Below, one piece after another: positions 18,114 through 26,501 of a DNA stretch of 64,000 nucleotides. Source of the stretch: Klebsiella quasivariicola (lineage in GTDB: Bacteria > Pseudomonadota > Gammaproteobacteria > Enterobacterales > Enterobacteriaceae); the NCBI RefSeq assembly GCF_002269255.1, contig NZ_CP022823.1, forward strand, positions 4,526,001 through 4,590,000. The letters are read 5' to 3'. Each line of letters opens with the position of its first letter. Position 1 is the first letter of the stretch. A program made the position numbers and the translations under genes. The notes under the pieces are model-generated. The model was given only the letters and a program-made list of their open reading frames with translations, was not told the origin of the DNA and did not search any database.

Positions 18114-19133
18114 ATGGCTGAAAAAACAAAGCAACATTTTGTTCCGAAGATGCTTTTAAAACGCTATTCATGGGATGGTATCCATGTGAACCTCTGTAAC
18201 ATAAGGAAAACATTGGAATTAAAACCTGTACCGTACGAACCACAGTGCCAAAAAAGATATTTTTATGGCAAAGACAAAAAAATAGAGAATAATCTTTCAA
18301 AGGTTGAGGGCGTTATAGATCTAGAAATTACTAAATTGGTAAGTGGTTGCTTAGTCCCATTAATGAATCTTAGCTGTGTATACCTTGATAGCAAGGAACT
18401 AAGACGTGAGATCTTATCTTATATTTACATTCAGTACACTAGAACGCAAAAAGCTAAGAATCTTGTGAGCAGAGCGCTAGATAATCATTTTGATATATTT
18501 AAGAAACAAAAAAAAGAAGATATTTTAAACGATCTCATTAAAAAAAGTGAGTCTAATTCTTGGGGGTTAACAAGAGACGACATTAATAACCTCATCGATT
18601 CTTGTACTATTGAGAAAAACAATTTATTTGAACACATATTCAACGAAGCATATAGACAGTATAACAGGAACAGTAACTTAAAAGGAGTGTTGTTATTTAA
18701 TTTATCAAAAATACCATTTATCACAAGCGATAATCCAGTTTTAAATATAGTCACACTCTTCCCTGAAAATGTCCTTTCATTTTTTATGCCAGTAAGCCCA
18801 GCACATTGTTTGTTCTTTTATGACGAACATTACTTTACGGTACAACACATTGAAAACGTTGTTTTCATCTCCAACACTAATGAGATTTCTTACATTAATA
18901 TGATGCAGTGTGAAAACTGTGAAAGCAATATCTATCTACCTCATCTCTCTAGTGACCTTACGCTAAGAGATGTATTAGGAGAGAATATACATGGAGGCCA
19001 ATTCTTCAATCACATTAAGGCCATTTCATTGAGCGAGGATTATAGCGATAATATAATTATTCCTATTGCTGGTGGACATGCGACTACTTTACCACTTAGG
19101 CAAGAAAAAACCAGCCCCGAAGGGCTGGAATAA
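18114..19133 (+). CDS. DUF4238 domain protein
   Basis: This 339-residue protein has the DUF4238 hallmarks: N-terminal KQHFVPKMLLKRYS, a central helical region and the FITSDNPVLN motif followed by a MPVSP segment. The family is widespread in mobile and defence-rich islands and has no established activity. The coding sequence is much more AT-rich than the surrounding core genes, indicating recent transfer. The start at 18114 (MAEKTK) fits the family; an upstream in-frame start lacks support. The last 10 codons overlap the terminator of the opposing gene, so the natural 3' end may have been replaced. Confidence 0.75.
   Translation: MAEKTKQHFVPKMLLKRYSWDGIHVNLCNIRKTLELKPVPYEPQCQKRYFYGKDKKIENNLSKVEGVIDLEITKLVSGCLVPLMNLSCVYLDSKELRREILSYIYIQYTRTQKAKNLVSRALDNHFDIFKKQKKEDILNDLIKKSESNSWGLTRDDINNLIDSCTIEKNNLFEHIFNEAYRQYNRNSNLKGVLLFNLSKIPFITSDNPVLNIVTLFPENVLSFFMPVSPAHCLFFYDEHYFTVQHIENVVFISNTNEISYINMMQCENCESNIYLPHLSSDLTLRDVLGENIHGGQFFNHIKAISLSEDYSDNIIIPIAGGHATTLPLRQEKTSPEGLE
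19105..19128 (-). terminator. Terminator with UUCG tetraloop for the TerS-like gene
   Basis: On the minus strand CCAGCCC-TTCG-GGGCTGG is followed by six T. It lies 31 bases beyond the stop of the gene at 19159 and inside the 3' end of the opposing DUF4238 frame. Confidence 0.9.
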
Positions 19134-19158
19134 CAGGAGCCAACTGGCACACTTTGCT

Positions 19159-19746
19159 TTAGTCGGTATCGTCGGCCAGGGCATACAGCAACGAAGGAAT
19201 AACCCTCCGCATAGCTGTTTCTTCGGTTTCATCGCTCATGAGGGTCAGGGTGTAATCCCGGCACTCGTAAACCACATCATACGCAGTCAGGCCAAACGCG
19301 CCGCCAGCGATGATCTGCCCAATTTCATCGTCTGGCGTTTCAACAATCGACAGCCGGTAGCCGCCGAACGTCACAGGCGGGTTATAGGGGCCTTCGCTTA
19401 CAAACAGCTCTACGGCCTTTGCAGCAACCTGGGCTCGTTCGTCCGGATCCATTCCGGCCACCTTGCTGGCGCCTGACGCCATGATGCGCTTAATCTCCGC
19501 GACGCTCATTTCCACCAGCATATTCCCCTGCACCTCACCAGCTGGAGCAGGCCTGGTTTTACCCCTGGCATTCTTCGTGCGCGGGTCACTGGCGCTGCGG
19601 TATCGGGCCAGATAAGTATCACAGGCCTCCTGGTCAATCTTCCCGTCAACCCGCGCCGGGAATCCTTCATGGCTCTCCCAGTTATACAGTGCCTGCCGGC
19701 TCATTCCGGCATGTTTTGCGTACTGGCTGACGCTCATTAGTGACAT
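19159..19746 (-). CDS. Nu1/TerS-like DNA-packaging protein
   Basis: This 195-residue protein has an N-terminal helix-turn-helix of the terminase small subunit type: SVSQYAKHAGMSRQALYNWE, then a short wing and DQEACDTYLARYR. A Pro/basic linker and an acidic C-terminal domain follow. In phage lambda the Nu1 subunit binds cos DNA and feeds the large terminase. PICIs use their own TerS to redirect helper packaging, and no large terminase is present here, which fits that model. The start at 19746 has AGGAG eight bases upstream. A transcription regulator with the same HTH is the alternative. Confidence 0.62.
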   Translation of the reverse strand: MSLMSVSQYAKHAGMSRQALYNWESHEGFPARVDGKIDQEACDTYLARYRSASDPRTKNARGKTRPAPAGEVQGNMLVEMSVAEIKRIMASGASKVAGMDPDERAQVAAKAVELFVSEGPYNPPVTFGGYRLSIVETPDDEIGQIIAGGAFGLTAYDVVYECRDYTLTLMSDETEETAMRRVIPSLLYALADDTD

Positions 19747-19784
19747 AACTTTTTCTCCTGCCTCATTGTCGCCGGATGGCCAGA

Positions 19785-19974
19785 GTGTCAACCCGCCAGC
19801 GGAAAACTGTCAATCAAACGTCAAGGGTTCAACCGCTTGACACATTTTTATGTCAACCTGACACTTTTCGGGCTGAAAGTGTCAATCAAAATTCTCACGA
19901 ACTCCCCTGCATCACGCGCCACCTCCGGACTTTAACAACCTGACAACAAAAAAGTGTCAAGTGTAAAGTGTCAA
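19785..19974. repeat. Cluster of GTGTCAA / TTGACAC boxes upstream of the TerS-like gene
   Basis: GTGTCAA occurs at 19785, 19879, 19954 and 19968, its reverse TTGACAC at 19837, and near-matches at 19807 (CTGTCAA), 19851 (TGTCAA) and 19859 (TGACAC). Several copies extend to GTGTCAATCAAA. The array sits immediately upstream of the HTH gene, which makes it a candidate cosB-like or autoregulatory binding region. The 290 bases between the two genes hold no convincing coding sequence. Confidence 0.6.
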
Positions 19975-20024
19975 TCAAATTGAAAACCCGTAGCAAGGAA
20001 AACACTGCGGCGCGCAATGCCCGT

Positions 20025-20064
20025 GCCTTACAAAAGTCTCAGGAAGGACCCATTTTTGTAAGGC
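20025..20064. other. Inverted repeat after the virion-type operon
   Basis: GCCTTACAAAA and TTTTGTAAGGC are perfect 11-base arms around an 18-base loop, 18 bases beyond the stop at 20082. It could terminate the minus-strand operon or be a protein-binding site; there is no U-tract. Confidence 0.45.
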
Positions 20065-20081
20065 GACGACGGAAGGCCGCA

Positions 20082-21938
20082 TCAATAGTTCATGGGCGTA
20101 ATTATTTTCCCATTATTTTCAACGTTGTACGTCTTCCTCTCGCCTTTATCGTTAGTCATAACGATCTCCAGTCTTAACGGTTGTTCTGTGAAAGCATCCT
20201 TGAGGGAACGGGCCAGGTTATCGGTGACGGCATTCGAGTCACTGTTGCTTTTCTTTGGCGCCAGTATTGATTCTGGGCGATAGCCAGCAGTCGGCATCGA
20301 GTTGATATTGTTCCGCTGCTGAGAGAGTAGCTCCGGGCTGCGCTTTCCTGACCATCGTTCATCCGTGACGGCCGTTCTTATTGCGTTTTTGAGTTGTTCT
20401 TCCGTGTAGGGTTGAGAGCCCTGCTCATGCCTGATCATTGCGGCCATCAACGTCTTAAGGACTTCAGGGTTATGGAGGTCAAGACGCTGGACAGCACCAA
20501 ACCCAGTTCTGGAAGTCACATCATCGATATAAGCCCGTGTATTGTTTTCAGAGCTCGGGGCATACGTATGAAGAAAGCCCCTTGGGGTATTATTTCCGCG
20601 GTCACCGTATAACATCAGCTGGCGCGCCATTGCGGCAAGCCCATCATGATCACTGGCGAACGACGAGAAACCGCCGTTCTTCCCTGTTGTGTTTGAGGCA
20701 TCTCTCAAGTTGCCAGGATTGTGATTCCGAAATCCCAGTGTGTTAGAGGCATTATGGCCATCGTTATAAGGGACTTTGTCATTGCCGGATATTTTGGGAA
20801 TGGCAGATAAATCATCCTGCAACCGATATGCCTGCCACATTGCGCCGTATCGGGAATTAAGCTTTTTCTCCACCTCGGGGTCGGGTCTGTTAAGTGTAAA
20901 GTTGAGCCTTTCAGAAGCTGACAGGCTGGCTTTAAACTCATCATCCCTTAATGCTTTCCAGCGAATATCTTTATCCCGATCGCCATGATAAAACTGAGTT
21001 CCATTATATTTCAGACCATCATTCAAACTGTCCTGCCAGCGATTACCATTTATATCTTTTGAATCATTGGCCGGAGATACAATAAATTTACCTACCCGCT
21101 GTGTAGCCTGAACTTTAAGACCACCCCAAATCGCCGCCATTTCATTCATCTGGCGATTAGCTTCTGACATTTCCTTATTAAACTCAGGATCCACTGTCAG
21201 ACCAAACTTCTCCGCCTTCGACAAGAGCGTTGCATATTTGGCCCCCTCACGCATCAAGGTCAGCAGATCTGGAGTAAGCCCAACCGCATCAGCAAAGGAT
21301 TTTTGCTGGTCAGGCCGCAGGGTCGGGAAAATTTTAGCAATCGACTCCAGTGTTTTGAGGGTATTTACTGAGCCGTCACTGTTCTTTTCGATCTGCGCAC
21401 CAATTTGTGCCATAGCGGCCATAACACCTGCATTCTTACCGCTGGCTGCCTCATTAAATGCTTTGAAAATACCCTCAATTGATGAGGCTGCACTTTCACT
21501 GTCCGCCCCAAGAATACGCATCGCACCTGCCAGTTGCGTAAAGTCCCGGACGCTCATAGCGGTGTTCTGCGCGTGGGTATCGAGGTTGTAAGCCTCTTTT
21601 GCCGCGTCCCGAAAACCGTCAGCAACCTTTTGAATGCCGAACCCTACGACGCCAGCTGCACCGAAGCCAGCCACCTTGCCAGCCAGTTCACCTACAATTT
21701 TTAGTGGAGGGATAATATCCCCGATGAACTGGACGTTATCCCGCGCACTACGAGACATTTTATCCAGACGCCCGCCAACGTCATCTAGGTTATCAACTGT
21801 CCCATCACCGCCCAGATTAAGCTTTTCCTGCGTCTCATCCAGTTGAGGGAGCAGGTTTTTAATGGCCTCGTTGATTTCGTCAATGGCAGCCGTGGCCCTG
21901 TCATCAGCAACCAGCTCAAAATCGAATGAATTACTCAT
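20082..21938 (-). CDS. Tape-measure-like protein with a C-terminal peptidoglycan-hydrolase-like domain
   Basis: This 618-residue protein resembles tail tape-measure or injection proteins. Residues 1-60 are charged and helical. Residues 75-115 are hydrophobic and Gly/Ala-rich (PPLKIVGELAGKVAGFGAAG). Residues 120-290 have the YNLDTHAQNTAMSVRDFTQL and LRPDQQKSFADAVGL stretches common in tape-measure proteins. Residues 395-520 contain FRNHNPGNLRD, DGLAAMARQL and HTYAPSSENNTRAYIDDV, typical of P5-like virion murein hydrolases. At 618 residues it is shorter than most full tape measures. It is the last gene of a four-gene operon and overlaps the previous stop (ATGA). It may alter or replace a helper's injection protein. 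Confidence 0.65.
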   Translation of the reverse strand: MSNSFDFELVADDRATAAIDEINEAIKNLLPQLDETQEKLNLGGDGTVDNLDDVGGRLDKMSRSARDNVQFIGDIIPPLKIVGELAGKVAGFGAAGVVGFGIQKVADGFRDAAKEAYNLDTHAQNTAMSVRDFTQLAGAMRILGADSESAASSIEGIFKAFNEAASGKNAGVMAAMAQIGAQIEKNSDGSVNTLKTLESIAKIFPTLRPDQQKSFADAVGLTPDLLTLMREGAKYATLLSKAEKFGLTVDPEFNKEMSEANRQMNEMAAIWGGLKVQATQRVGKFIVSPANDSKDINGNRWQDSLNDGLKYNGTQFYHGDRDKDIRWKALRDDEFKASLSASERLNFTLNRPDPEVEKKLNSRYGAMWQAYRLQDDLSAIPKISGNDKVPYNDGHNASNTLGFRNHNPGNLRDASNTTGKNGGFSSFASDHDGLAAMARQLMLYGDRGNNTPRGFLHTYAPSSENNTRAYIDDVTSRTGFGAVQRLDLHNPEVLKTLMAAMIRHEQGSQPYTEEQLKNAIRTAVTDERWSGKRSPELLSQQRNNINSMPTAGYRPESILAPKKSNSDSNAVTDNLARSLKDAFTEQPLRLEIVMTNDKGERKTYNVENNGKIITPMNY

Positions 21939-22417
21939 ACTTCCTCCACCAGCGAATTAACGCTATTCACGATATCGTCAAACGTAACTGGCTCTACAAA
22001 CTTCTCCAGCGCCGACAGAGCAGCATTAAAACCTGAACGATAGCCGTTTGTGTCACCGTTAATCATGCTGTGCTGGAATGCCGCCATGTTCTGGTCTTCG
22101 GCATCAAGGAACTCCCAGCCAGGATAAACTTTCTCCATAGCCCGACGGGTAAAACGACTGAGCTGGCGAGCGCTGCCTTTTAGTCTGGCAATAGCCTGCT
22201 GATGTGGGATCCCTTCCGCGATAAGATGAAATGCCTGTATCGGATTTTGTTTTGCCTCTTTGCTCACCGCTATCAGATGCGCATCAGAATGGGGGCATTC
22301 GGGGAGTTCCTCTTCTTCAACCGATTGCTGAAGCTGGTGCATACGCTGCATACGGCGCCCGGAAAAGCCATACGACTGCGCATCAGATTGCGGCTTGTTG
22401 AGGTGCTGAAAGTTCAT
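21935..22417 (-). CDS. Paralogue B of a duplicated phage-type protein
   Basis: This protein of about 160 residues shares one domain with the next gene upstream. Aligned landmarks are AVSKEAKQNPIQAFHL against AVSTEAKDNPVLAVRL, then WEFLDAED against WEFQDDEE, DTNGYRSG against DANGYSAA, and ALEKFVEP against ALKKMEEP. The start at 22417 (MNFQHL) has GGAG nine bases upstream; an ATG three codons earlier is too close to that site. Sitting just before a tape-measure-like gene, the pair could be tail-assembly chaperones or minor virion proteins, but I recognise no named family. Confidence 0.6.
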   Translation of the reverse strand: MNFQHLNKPQSDAQSYGFSGRRMQRMHQLQQSVEEEELPECPHSDAHLIAVSKEAKQNPIQAFHLIAEGIPHQQAIARLKGSARQLSRFTRRAMEKVYPGWEFLDAEDQNMAAFQHSMINGDTNGYRSGFNAALSALEKFVEPVTFDDIVNSVNSLVEEV

Positions 22418-22437
22418 AACGCTCATCTCCGCAGCTC

Positions 22438-23214
22438 TCAGAGAGGAACCTGTGATTTAAGCAGCTCGGCTTCACGCGCTGGCCCTTCAATCTTGCCATT
22501 CACCCGACGTGTATCCCCCGGCAGGCTCACACCAGATGCCCGGATACGATCGTTACGGCGTGCAGCAGCCTGCGCGACCTCTTCTCGGTACTCTTCGTCA
22601 GCCTTACGGCGAGCATTCACATTCTGAGGTGACATAGGGTCATAGTCGTTTTGCATCTTAGATGCCTTGCTGGCTAATGCTTTAATCTCGTCTTCTGTCA
22701 GAGGCTCTTCCATCTTCTTCAGCGCCTTCAGAGCGCTACTCTGGGCAGCAGAGTAACCATTTGCGTCGCGATTCTGCGTCGAAAACATCAGCGCCGTGCG
22801 GGCTTTTTCTTCATCGTCCTGAAATTCCCAGGTTGGATCGTTCTCTTCCATAAATTTCATGGTAAAGACAGAAAGGGCCGCCGGTGACGATGCCAGTTTC
22901 AGCTTAATTTTCTTCGAAGAAAGCTCGGTCTCCTTCAGCAAACGAACCGCCAGAACCGGGTTATCTTTAGCTTCAGTCGATACCGCGACATTGTGGCCGC
23001 GACTGTGCTGCTTAGGTCGGGTGATCTGGGTGTCGTCATTGTCCAGTTTCAGCGGCGCATTCCCGTTATCGGACTCGCCTTTCGTTTTGGTTTTTCCTGA
23101 CAGATGCGAGAAATCGAACATGGATGGGTTTTCCTCAGATAGTTGGGGCTGTTTTTTCTTACCTTTCGTACCGAACGCTGTTAGCGCCCATGTGGGTAAT
23201 TTCATTAACGGCAT
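22438..23214 (-). CDS. Paralogue A of a duplicated phage-type protein
   Basis: This 258-residue protein has a basic N-terminal tail, a low-complexity polar linker (residues 35-75), the shared domain (about residues 75-175) and a charged helical C-terminus rich in Arg, Glu and Ala. The shared domain is the one found in the 160-residue protein downstream, separated by 20 bases. AAGGAG precedes the start. Function is unknown; the operon ends in a tape-measure-like gene, which suggests a virion or assembly role. Confidence 0.6.
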   Translation of the reverse strand: MPLMKLPTWALTAFGTKGKKKQPQLSEENPSMFDFSHLSGKTKTKGESDNGNAPLKLDNDDTQITRPKQHSRGHNVAVSTEAKDNPVLAVRLLKETELSSKKIKLKLASSPAALSVFTMKFMEENDPTWEFQDDEEKARTALMFSTQNRDANGYSAAQSSALKALKKMEEPLTEDEIKALASKASKMQNDYDPMSPQNVNARRKADEEYREEVAQAAARRNDRIRASGVSLPGDTRRVNGKIEGPAREAELLKSQVPL

Positions 23215-23240
23215 TGGTTTCTCCTTTTCGGGCGGTAGCG

Positions 23241-23417
23241 TTACTTCTTGCCCGCCTCATGCCGGTGGATGCCCTGGCGCAAAAGGTGACGCGCCAGCTC
23301 CTGAATGCTTGGGGCTGCGCCAACGGTAGAACGCCGGCATTCATCATCCCGCAGGCGCTGTAACCCTTCGAGAATAGGCTGATCGACAAGAATCGGCTTT
23401 TTGCTGGTTACTGCCAT
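23241..23417 (-). CDS. 58-residue first gene of the virion-type operon
   Basis: This short reading frame starts MAVTSKKPILVDQPI and continues with SIQELARHLLRQGIHRH, ending 26 bases before the next gene. A perfect AGGAGG lies 8 bases upstream of the ATG, which strongly supports translation. The strand-then-two-helices pattern suggests a ribbon-helix-helix DNA-binding protein, a common small regulator in satellites. The family assignment is inference. Confidence 0.6.
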   Translation of the reverse strand: MAVTSKKPILVDQPILEGLQRLRDDECRRSTVGAAPSIQELARHLLRQGIHRHEAGKK

Positions 23418-24131
23418 TTCCTGACCTCCTGATACTGGTTAAACATACAGACTTCTTCTGCATGGGGTTAACTTATGATCAATAAAATGAATCGTCAAGA
23501 TAAAATATTTTAATCATAAAAATTACGGATTATTTGAGAGGTACTGGATGAGTTACCGAATGGAGGGGGAAGTTAAGTAGCCCTCAAGGGAGCTGAAGAA
23601 AAGATGCGTGGAGATGAGGCCGGGCTGGGTCCTTTCCTTGCCAGATGGATCATAAATCTGCCCTTATAGACAGAACACATCATTCCTGCCATACATAGCC
23701 AGAACACGTCACTTCTGCCTATAAATAAGATATGGGCATTTTCATGGTGCGGTTTGATTCTACGTGAAACGCCCAAACTGCCACACAGCAAGGGACACCA
23801 GCATAAACAAAGCGACGGAGACAACGCCCAGTCTTCTGCGCTGCGTATAGAGTACCAACTCTGTTTAGAGACTAATGAACGTCAGCGTAACCGGCCAGCC
23901 AGCAACTCTATGGGAGGGCAACTATCAAGTAATGTCAGCCTTACTATTGAGCTGAACGCTGCCCATCATCTGCCTTTGCATCCATTTTTGGTAGGTTTTG
24001 CATAAATCATACAGGGACATGAAATCACTACACAAAGCGGGCAGGCATGGCGGGAATACGAATACACGCATCAGTGTAAGTGTTGAAATATAGTACTGGA
24101 AATGGAGAAGTTGAAATGGTAGTTTCATTCT
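23418..24131. other. Non-coding stretch between the virion-type operon and the retron
   Basis: No convincing gene is seen in these 714 bases. The left part should hold the promoter of the minus-strand operon; TTGACG at about 23496-23501 on the minus strand is a possible -35. A 20-base near-repeat (CAGAACACATCATTCCTGCC and a copy with three changes) lies at 23671-23690 and 23700-23719, period 29. Plus-strand fragments from 23754 to about 24093 recall phage Ash/Icd-type leader regions but are interrupted, so this may be a decayed gene. Confidence 0.45.
23671..23719. repeat. 29-bp tandem near-repeat
   Basis: Two copies of a CAGAACAC-rich unit, each ending in CTGCC and followed by a TATA-like stretch, lie 29 bases apart. 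A partial copy (CTGCC followed by TTATAGA) precedes them. They may be regulator-binding sites in the intergenic region left of the retron. Confidence 0.55.
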
Positions 24132-24262
24132 CGCGCATGTAGGCAGATTTGTTGGTTGTGTATCACAACCAGTGATTTTAATGGCAGGAGGAATCGCATC
24201 CCTGACATCCTTGTTTCGTCGCTATAGGGCCATTGTGCTGTGCGAGGGAGTGCCTACATGCG
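24132..24262 (+). ncRNA. Retron msr-msd RNA, Ec67 type
   Basis: A perfect 12-bp inverted repeat, CGCATGTAGGCA at 24134-24145 and TGCCTACATGCG at 24251-24262, forms the a1/a2 stem that brackets retron RNA. Directly inside a1 is AGATTTGTTGG with candidate branch guanosines, then an msr hairpin GGTTGTG-TAT-CACAACC (24154-24170). The msd follows, with the AGGAGGAATCGCATCCCT stem region. The sequence agrees closely, from memory, with the Ec67 msr-msd, including the CATGTAGGCAGATTTGTTGGTTGTG segment in shifted pieces. It ends 38 bases before its reverse transcriptase. Confidence 0.9.
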
Positions 24263-24300
24263 TTTTTCCTTCCTTATTAACTTTACGATGAAATATAATC

Positions 24301-26061
24301 ATGGTTGCAACTTCTAAATTACATCTTTTGAAAGTCGCATCATCTCGTGCTGACTTGGCAAAATTGCTAGATGTTAAGTTGGTTTTTTTGACAAATGTTC
24401 TTTACAGAATTGGCACAGATAATCAGTATAAAGATTTCTCTGTACCCAAAAAAGGTAGAGGAACCAGATTGATATCCGCTCCAAATGAAAGTCTGAAAGA
24501 CCTTCAAAAGCGAATAGCTGATCTTTTAATGGAGTGTAGAGATGAGATATTTAAAATCAAAAAAATCAAAAACAACTATTCTTTTGGGTTTGAGAAACAT
24601 AAATCAATAATTTCAAATGCTTTTAGACATCGCGGAAAAAGAATAATACTTAACATCGATCTCAAGGATTTTTTCAATAGTTTTAATTTCGGACGTGTAA
24701 GAGGATACTTTCTATCCAATAGGGATTTCATATTAAATCCTATCGTCGCTACTACCTTAGCAAAAGCTGCATGCTATAAGGGTAGTTTGCCTCAGGGTAG
24801 TCCTTGCTCTCCAGTAATAACAAACTTCATTTGTAGTATCATGGATATGAGATTAGCTAAACTAGCCAAGAGCTTAGGGTGTTCCTATAGCCGTTATGCG
24901 GATGACATCACTTTTTCAACAAATAAAAAAGAATTCCCAATCGAATTAGCAATATCTCACCATGAGGGAGTGGTATTAGGGAGCGTTCTAGTTAGAGAAG
25001 TTAAGCGTGCAGGCTTTGATATTAATGATGCCAAGACAAGGCTTTCATATAAATCCAGTAGGCAAGAAGTTACGGGACTTACTATAAATCGCTTTGTTAA
25101 TGTGGACAGAAATTACTCCAATAAGACAAGAGCACTAGCTCATTCGCTTTATAGCAAAGGCGAGTATAAGCTACCAGATGAGGATGGTAATCTCGTTGTT
25201 AGTAGCATCGAAATACTTGAAGGGAGATTTGGGTTTATTGACCAGATCGATAAATTTAATAATATACAAAATAAATTGAGCAAGCAGCCTGACAAACATG
25301 CACCTGTTCAAATCACATTAAAAAATTACAGATTAAAGCTGAATGTACGTGAGAAGGCTTATAGTAAATTCATATACTTCAAATATTTTCATGGGCACGT
25401 TTCCCCAACAATATTGACAGAAGGTAAAACAGATCGGGTTTATTTGAAGTCAGCTATTCGTTCACTTTCTTCAAAATTCCCCGAATTGCTCAAGAAAAGC
25501 GCTGATGGTAAACGCAATGATATTGATTTGAATATTTTCAAATCCGATGAAAAATCAAGTTATTTCATTAATATGTCTGGTGGGAGCGCGGATTTAAAGA
25601 AGTTCATCGAGAGATATATGGATGAATATTCAAAGTATTATGGTTCCATACCTAAGCAACCGGTTATTATGTTGCTGGACAACGATTCTGGTTCTGATGA
25701 GATTTTGAATTTCCTTAAAAATAAAGTGAAAAGTTGTCCAGATGATACCGCTACAATGAGAAAAATGAAATTCATCCATGTCTTCAAAAATTTATACATC
25801 GTTTTAACACCATTAAGTGCCACTGGTGAGCAGACCGCGATGGAGGATCTATTTACTCATGATACTTTATCTATCATCCTTGATGGTAAAAAGTTTAATA
25901 AAAAGAACGATGGAGACTCGAAAACTGAATATGGGAAGCATATTTTCTCTGTTAAAGTAGTGAGGGATAAGAAACGCAAAGTTGATTTTAGTGGTTTTGA
26001 AGTAATATTCAATACTTTTAAAGAAGTTTTCGAACATTATAAAAAAATAATCAGCATTTAG
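24301..26061 (+). CDS. Retron reverse transcriptase fused to a TOPRIM domain (Ec67/Eco2-like)
   Basis: This 586-residue protein has the same length as the E. coli Ec67 enzyme and is similar throughout. The RT motifs are NIDLKDFF (118-125), LPQGSPCSP (163-171) and the catalytic YADD (199-202). The retron-specific NAxxH (NAFRH, 106-110) and VTG (257-259) motifs are present. The C-terminal part carries TOPRIM signatures: EGKTDR (374-379) and LLDNDSG (458-464). It reverse-transcribes the adjacent msr-msd RNA into branched msDNA. Retrons of this type are anti-phage systems in which the fused TOPRIM domain is thought to be the effector. All key residues are intact. The gene is AT-rich relative to the chromosome. 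Confidence 0.95.
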   Translation: MVATSKLHLLKVASSRADLAKLLDVKLVFLTNVLYRIGTDNQYKDFSVPKKGRGTRLISAPNESLKDLQKRIADLLMECRDEIFKIKKIKNNYSFGFEKHKSIISNAFRHRGKRIILNIDLKDFFNSFNFGRVRGYFLSNRDFILNPIVATTLAKAACYKGSLPQGSPCSPVITNFICSIMDMRLAKLAKSLGCSYSRYADDITFSTNKKEFPIELAISHHEGVVLGSVLVREVKRAGFDINDAKTRLSYKSSRQEVTGLTINRFVNVDRNYSNKTRALAHSLYSKGEYKLPDEDGNLVVSSIEILEGRFGFIDQIDKFNNIQNKLSKQPDKHAPVQITLKNYRLKLNVREKAYSKFIYFKYFHGHVSPTILTEGKTDRVYLKSAIRSLSSKFPELLKKSADGKRNDIDLNIFKSDEKSSYFINMSGGSADLKKFIERYMDEYSKYYGSIPKQPVIMLLDNDSGSDEILNFLKNKVKSCPDDTATMRKMKFIHVFKNLYIVLTPLSATGEQTAMEDLFTHDTLSIILDGKKFNKKNDGDSKTEYGKHIFSVKVVRDKKRKVDFSGFEVIFNTFKEVFEHYKKIISI

Positions 26062-26068
26062 GAAAACG

Positions 26069-26100
26069 GGCCCTAGTGGAGATGCTAATGTACTAGGGCC
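26069..26100 (+). terminator. Terminator of the retron
   Basis: GGCCCTAGT and ACTAGGGCC form a perfect 9-bp stem seven bases after the RT stop, followed by ATAATTCT. The 14-base loop and short T-stretch make it moderate in strength. Confidence 0.65.
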
Positions 26101-26342
26101 ATAATTCTAGACCTCTGGTAAAGTATATGGTTTTCTATTCTAACCACGAATTAAGCCCTTCTAATCATCTTTGCAAAGGTATTAATTCATTTCTAACAAA
26201 AACATTTGCCGTCTTCTCCACATCCCCCAACATAACTCGGTATAATCTCCATCATCTGTGGCGGTAGGTCTGCTGAGCAGTACAATCTTGGCCCGTCCAC
26301 TTATTGATCTGAATATTGCATAACAATATATCAAGATTACCT

Positions 26343-26443
26343 TTACAGTTTCAGGCGGCCAATAGCCATATTCGTACCTTTTCCAGTAGTCCGGTTCGTG
26401 GGTCAGACACCAGCCGCCCATATGCTGAGATCTGTGCTGTCAT
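26343..26443 (-). pseudogene. ssb: Broken single-stranded DNA-binding protein gene
   Basis: A strong ribosome-binding site (GGAGG) precedes ATG at 26443, and the frame begins MTAQISAYGRLVSDPRT, the N-terminus of satellite and phage SSB-like proteins. The frame then drifts into LLEKVRIW and stops at 26351. Another frame of the same DNA continues the family sequence as TGKGTNMAIGRL and stops at 26343. This is best explained by a small indel plus loss of the rest of the gene. The remaining bases to 26181 code for nothing I recognise. Confidence 0.6.
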
Positions 26444-26501
26444 TTTCGGAGCCTCCACAGCTTAAGGAGGCATTCAGACGGTTAAGGGTTTGCTATGTGC
26501 T

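Noticed and set aside
26182..26421. A 79-residue minus-strand frame
   Set aside because: It overlaps the frameshifted ssb remnant and lacks a ribosome-binding site; its composition looks non-coding.
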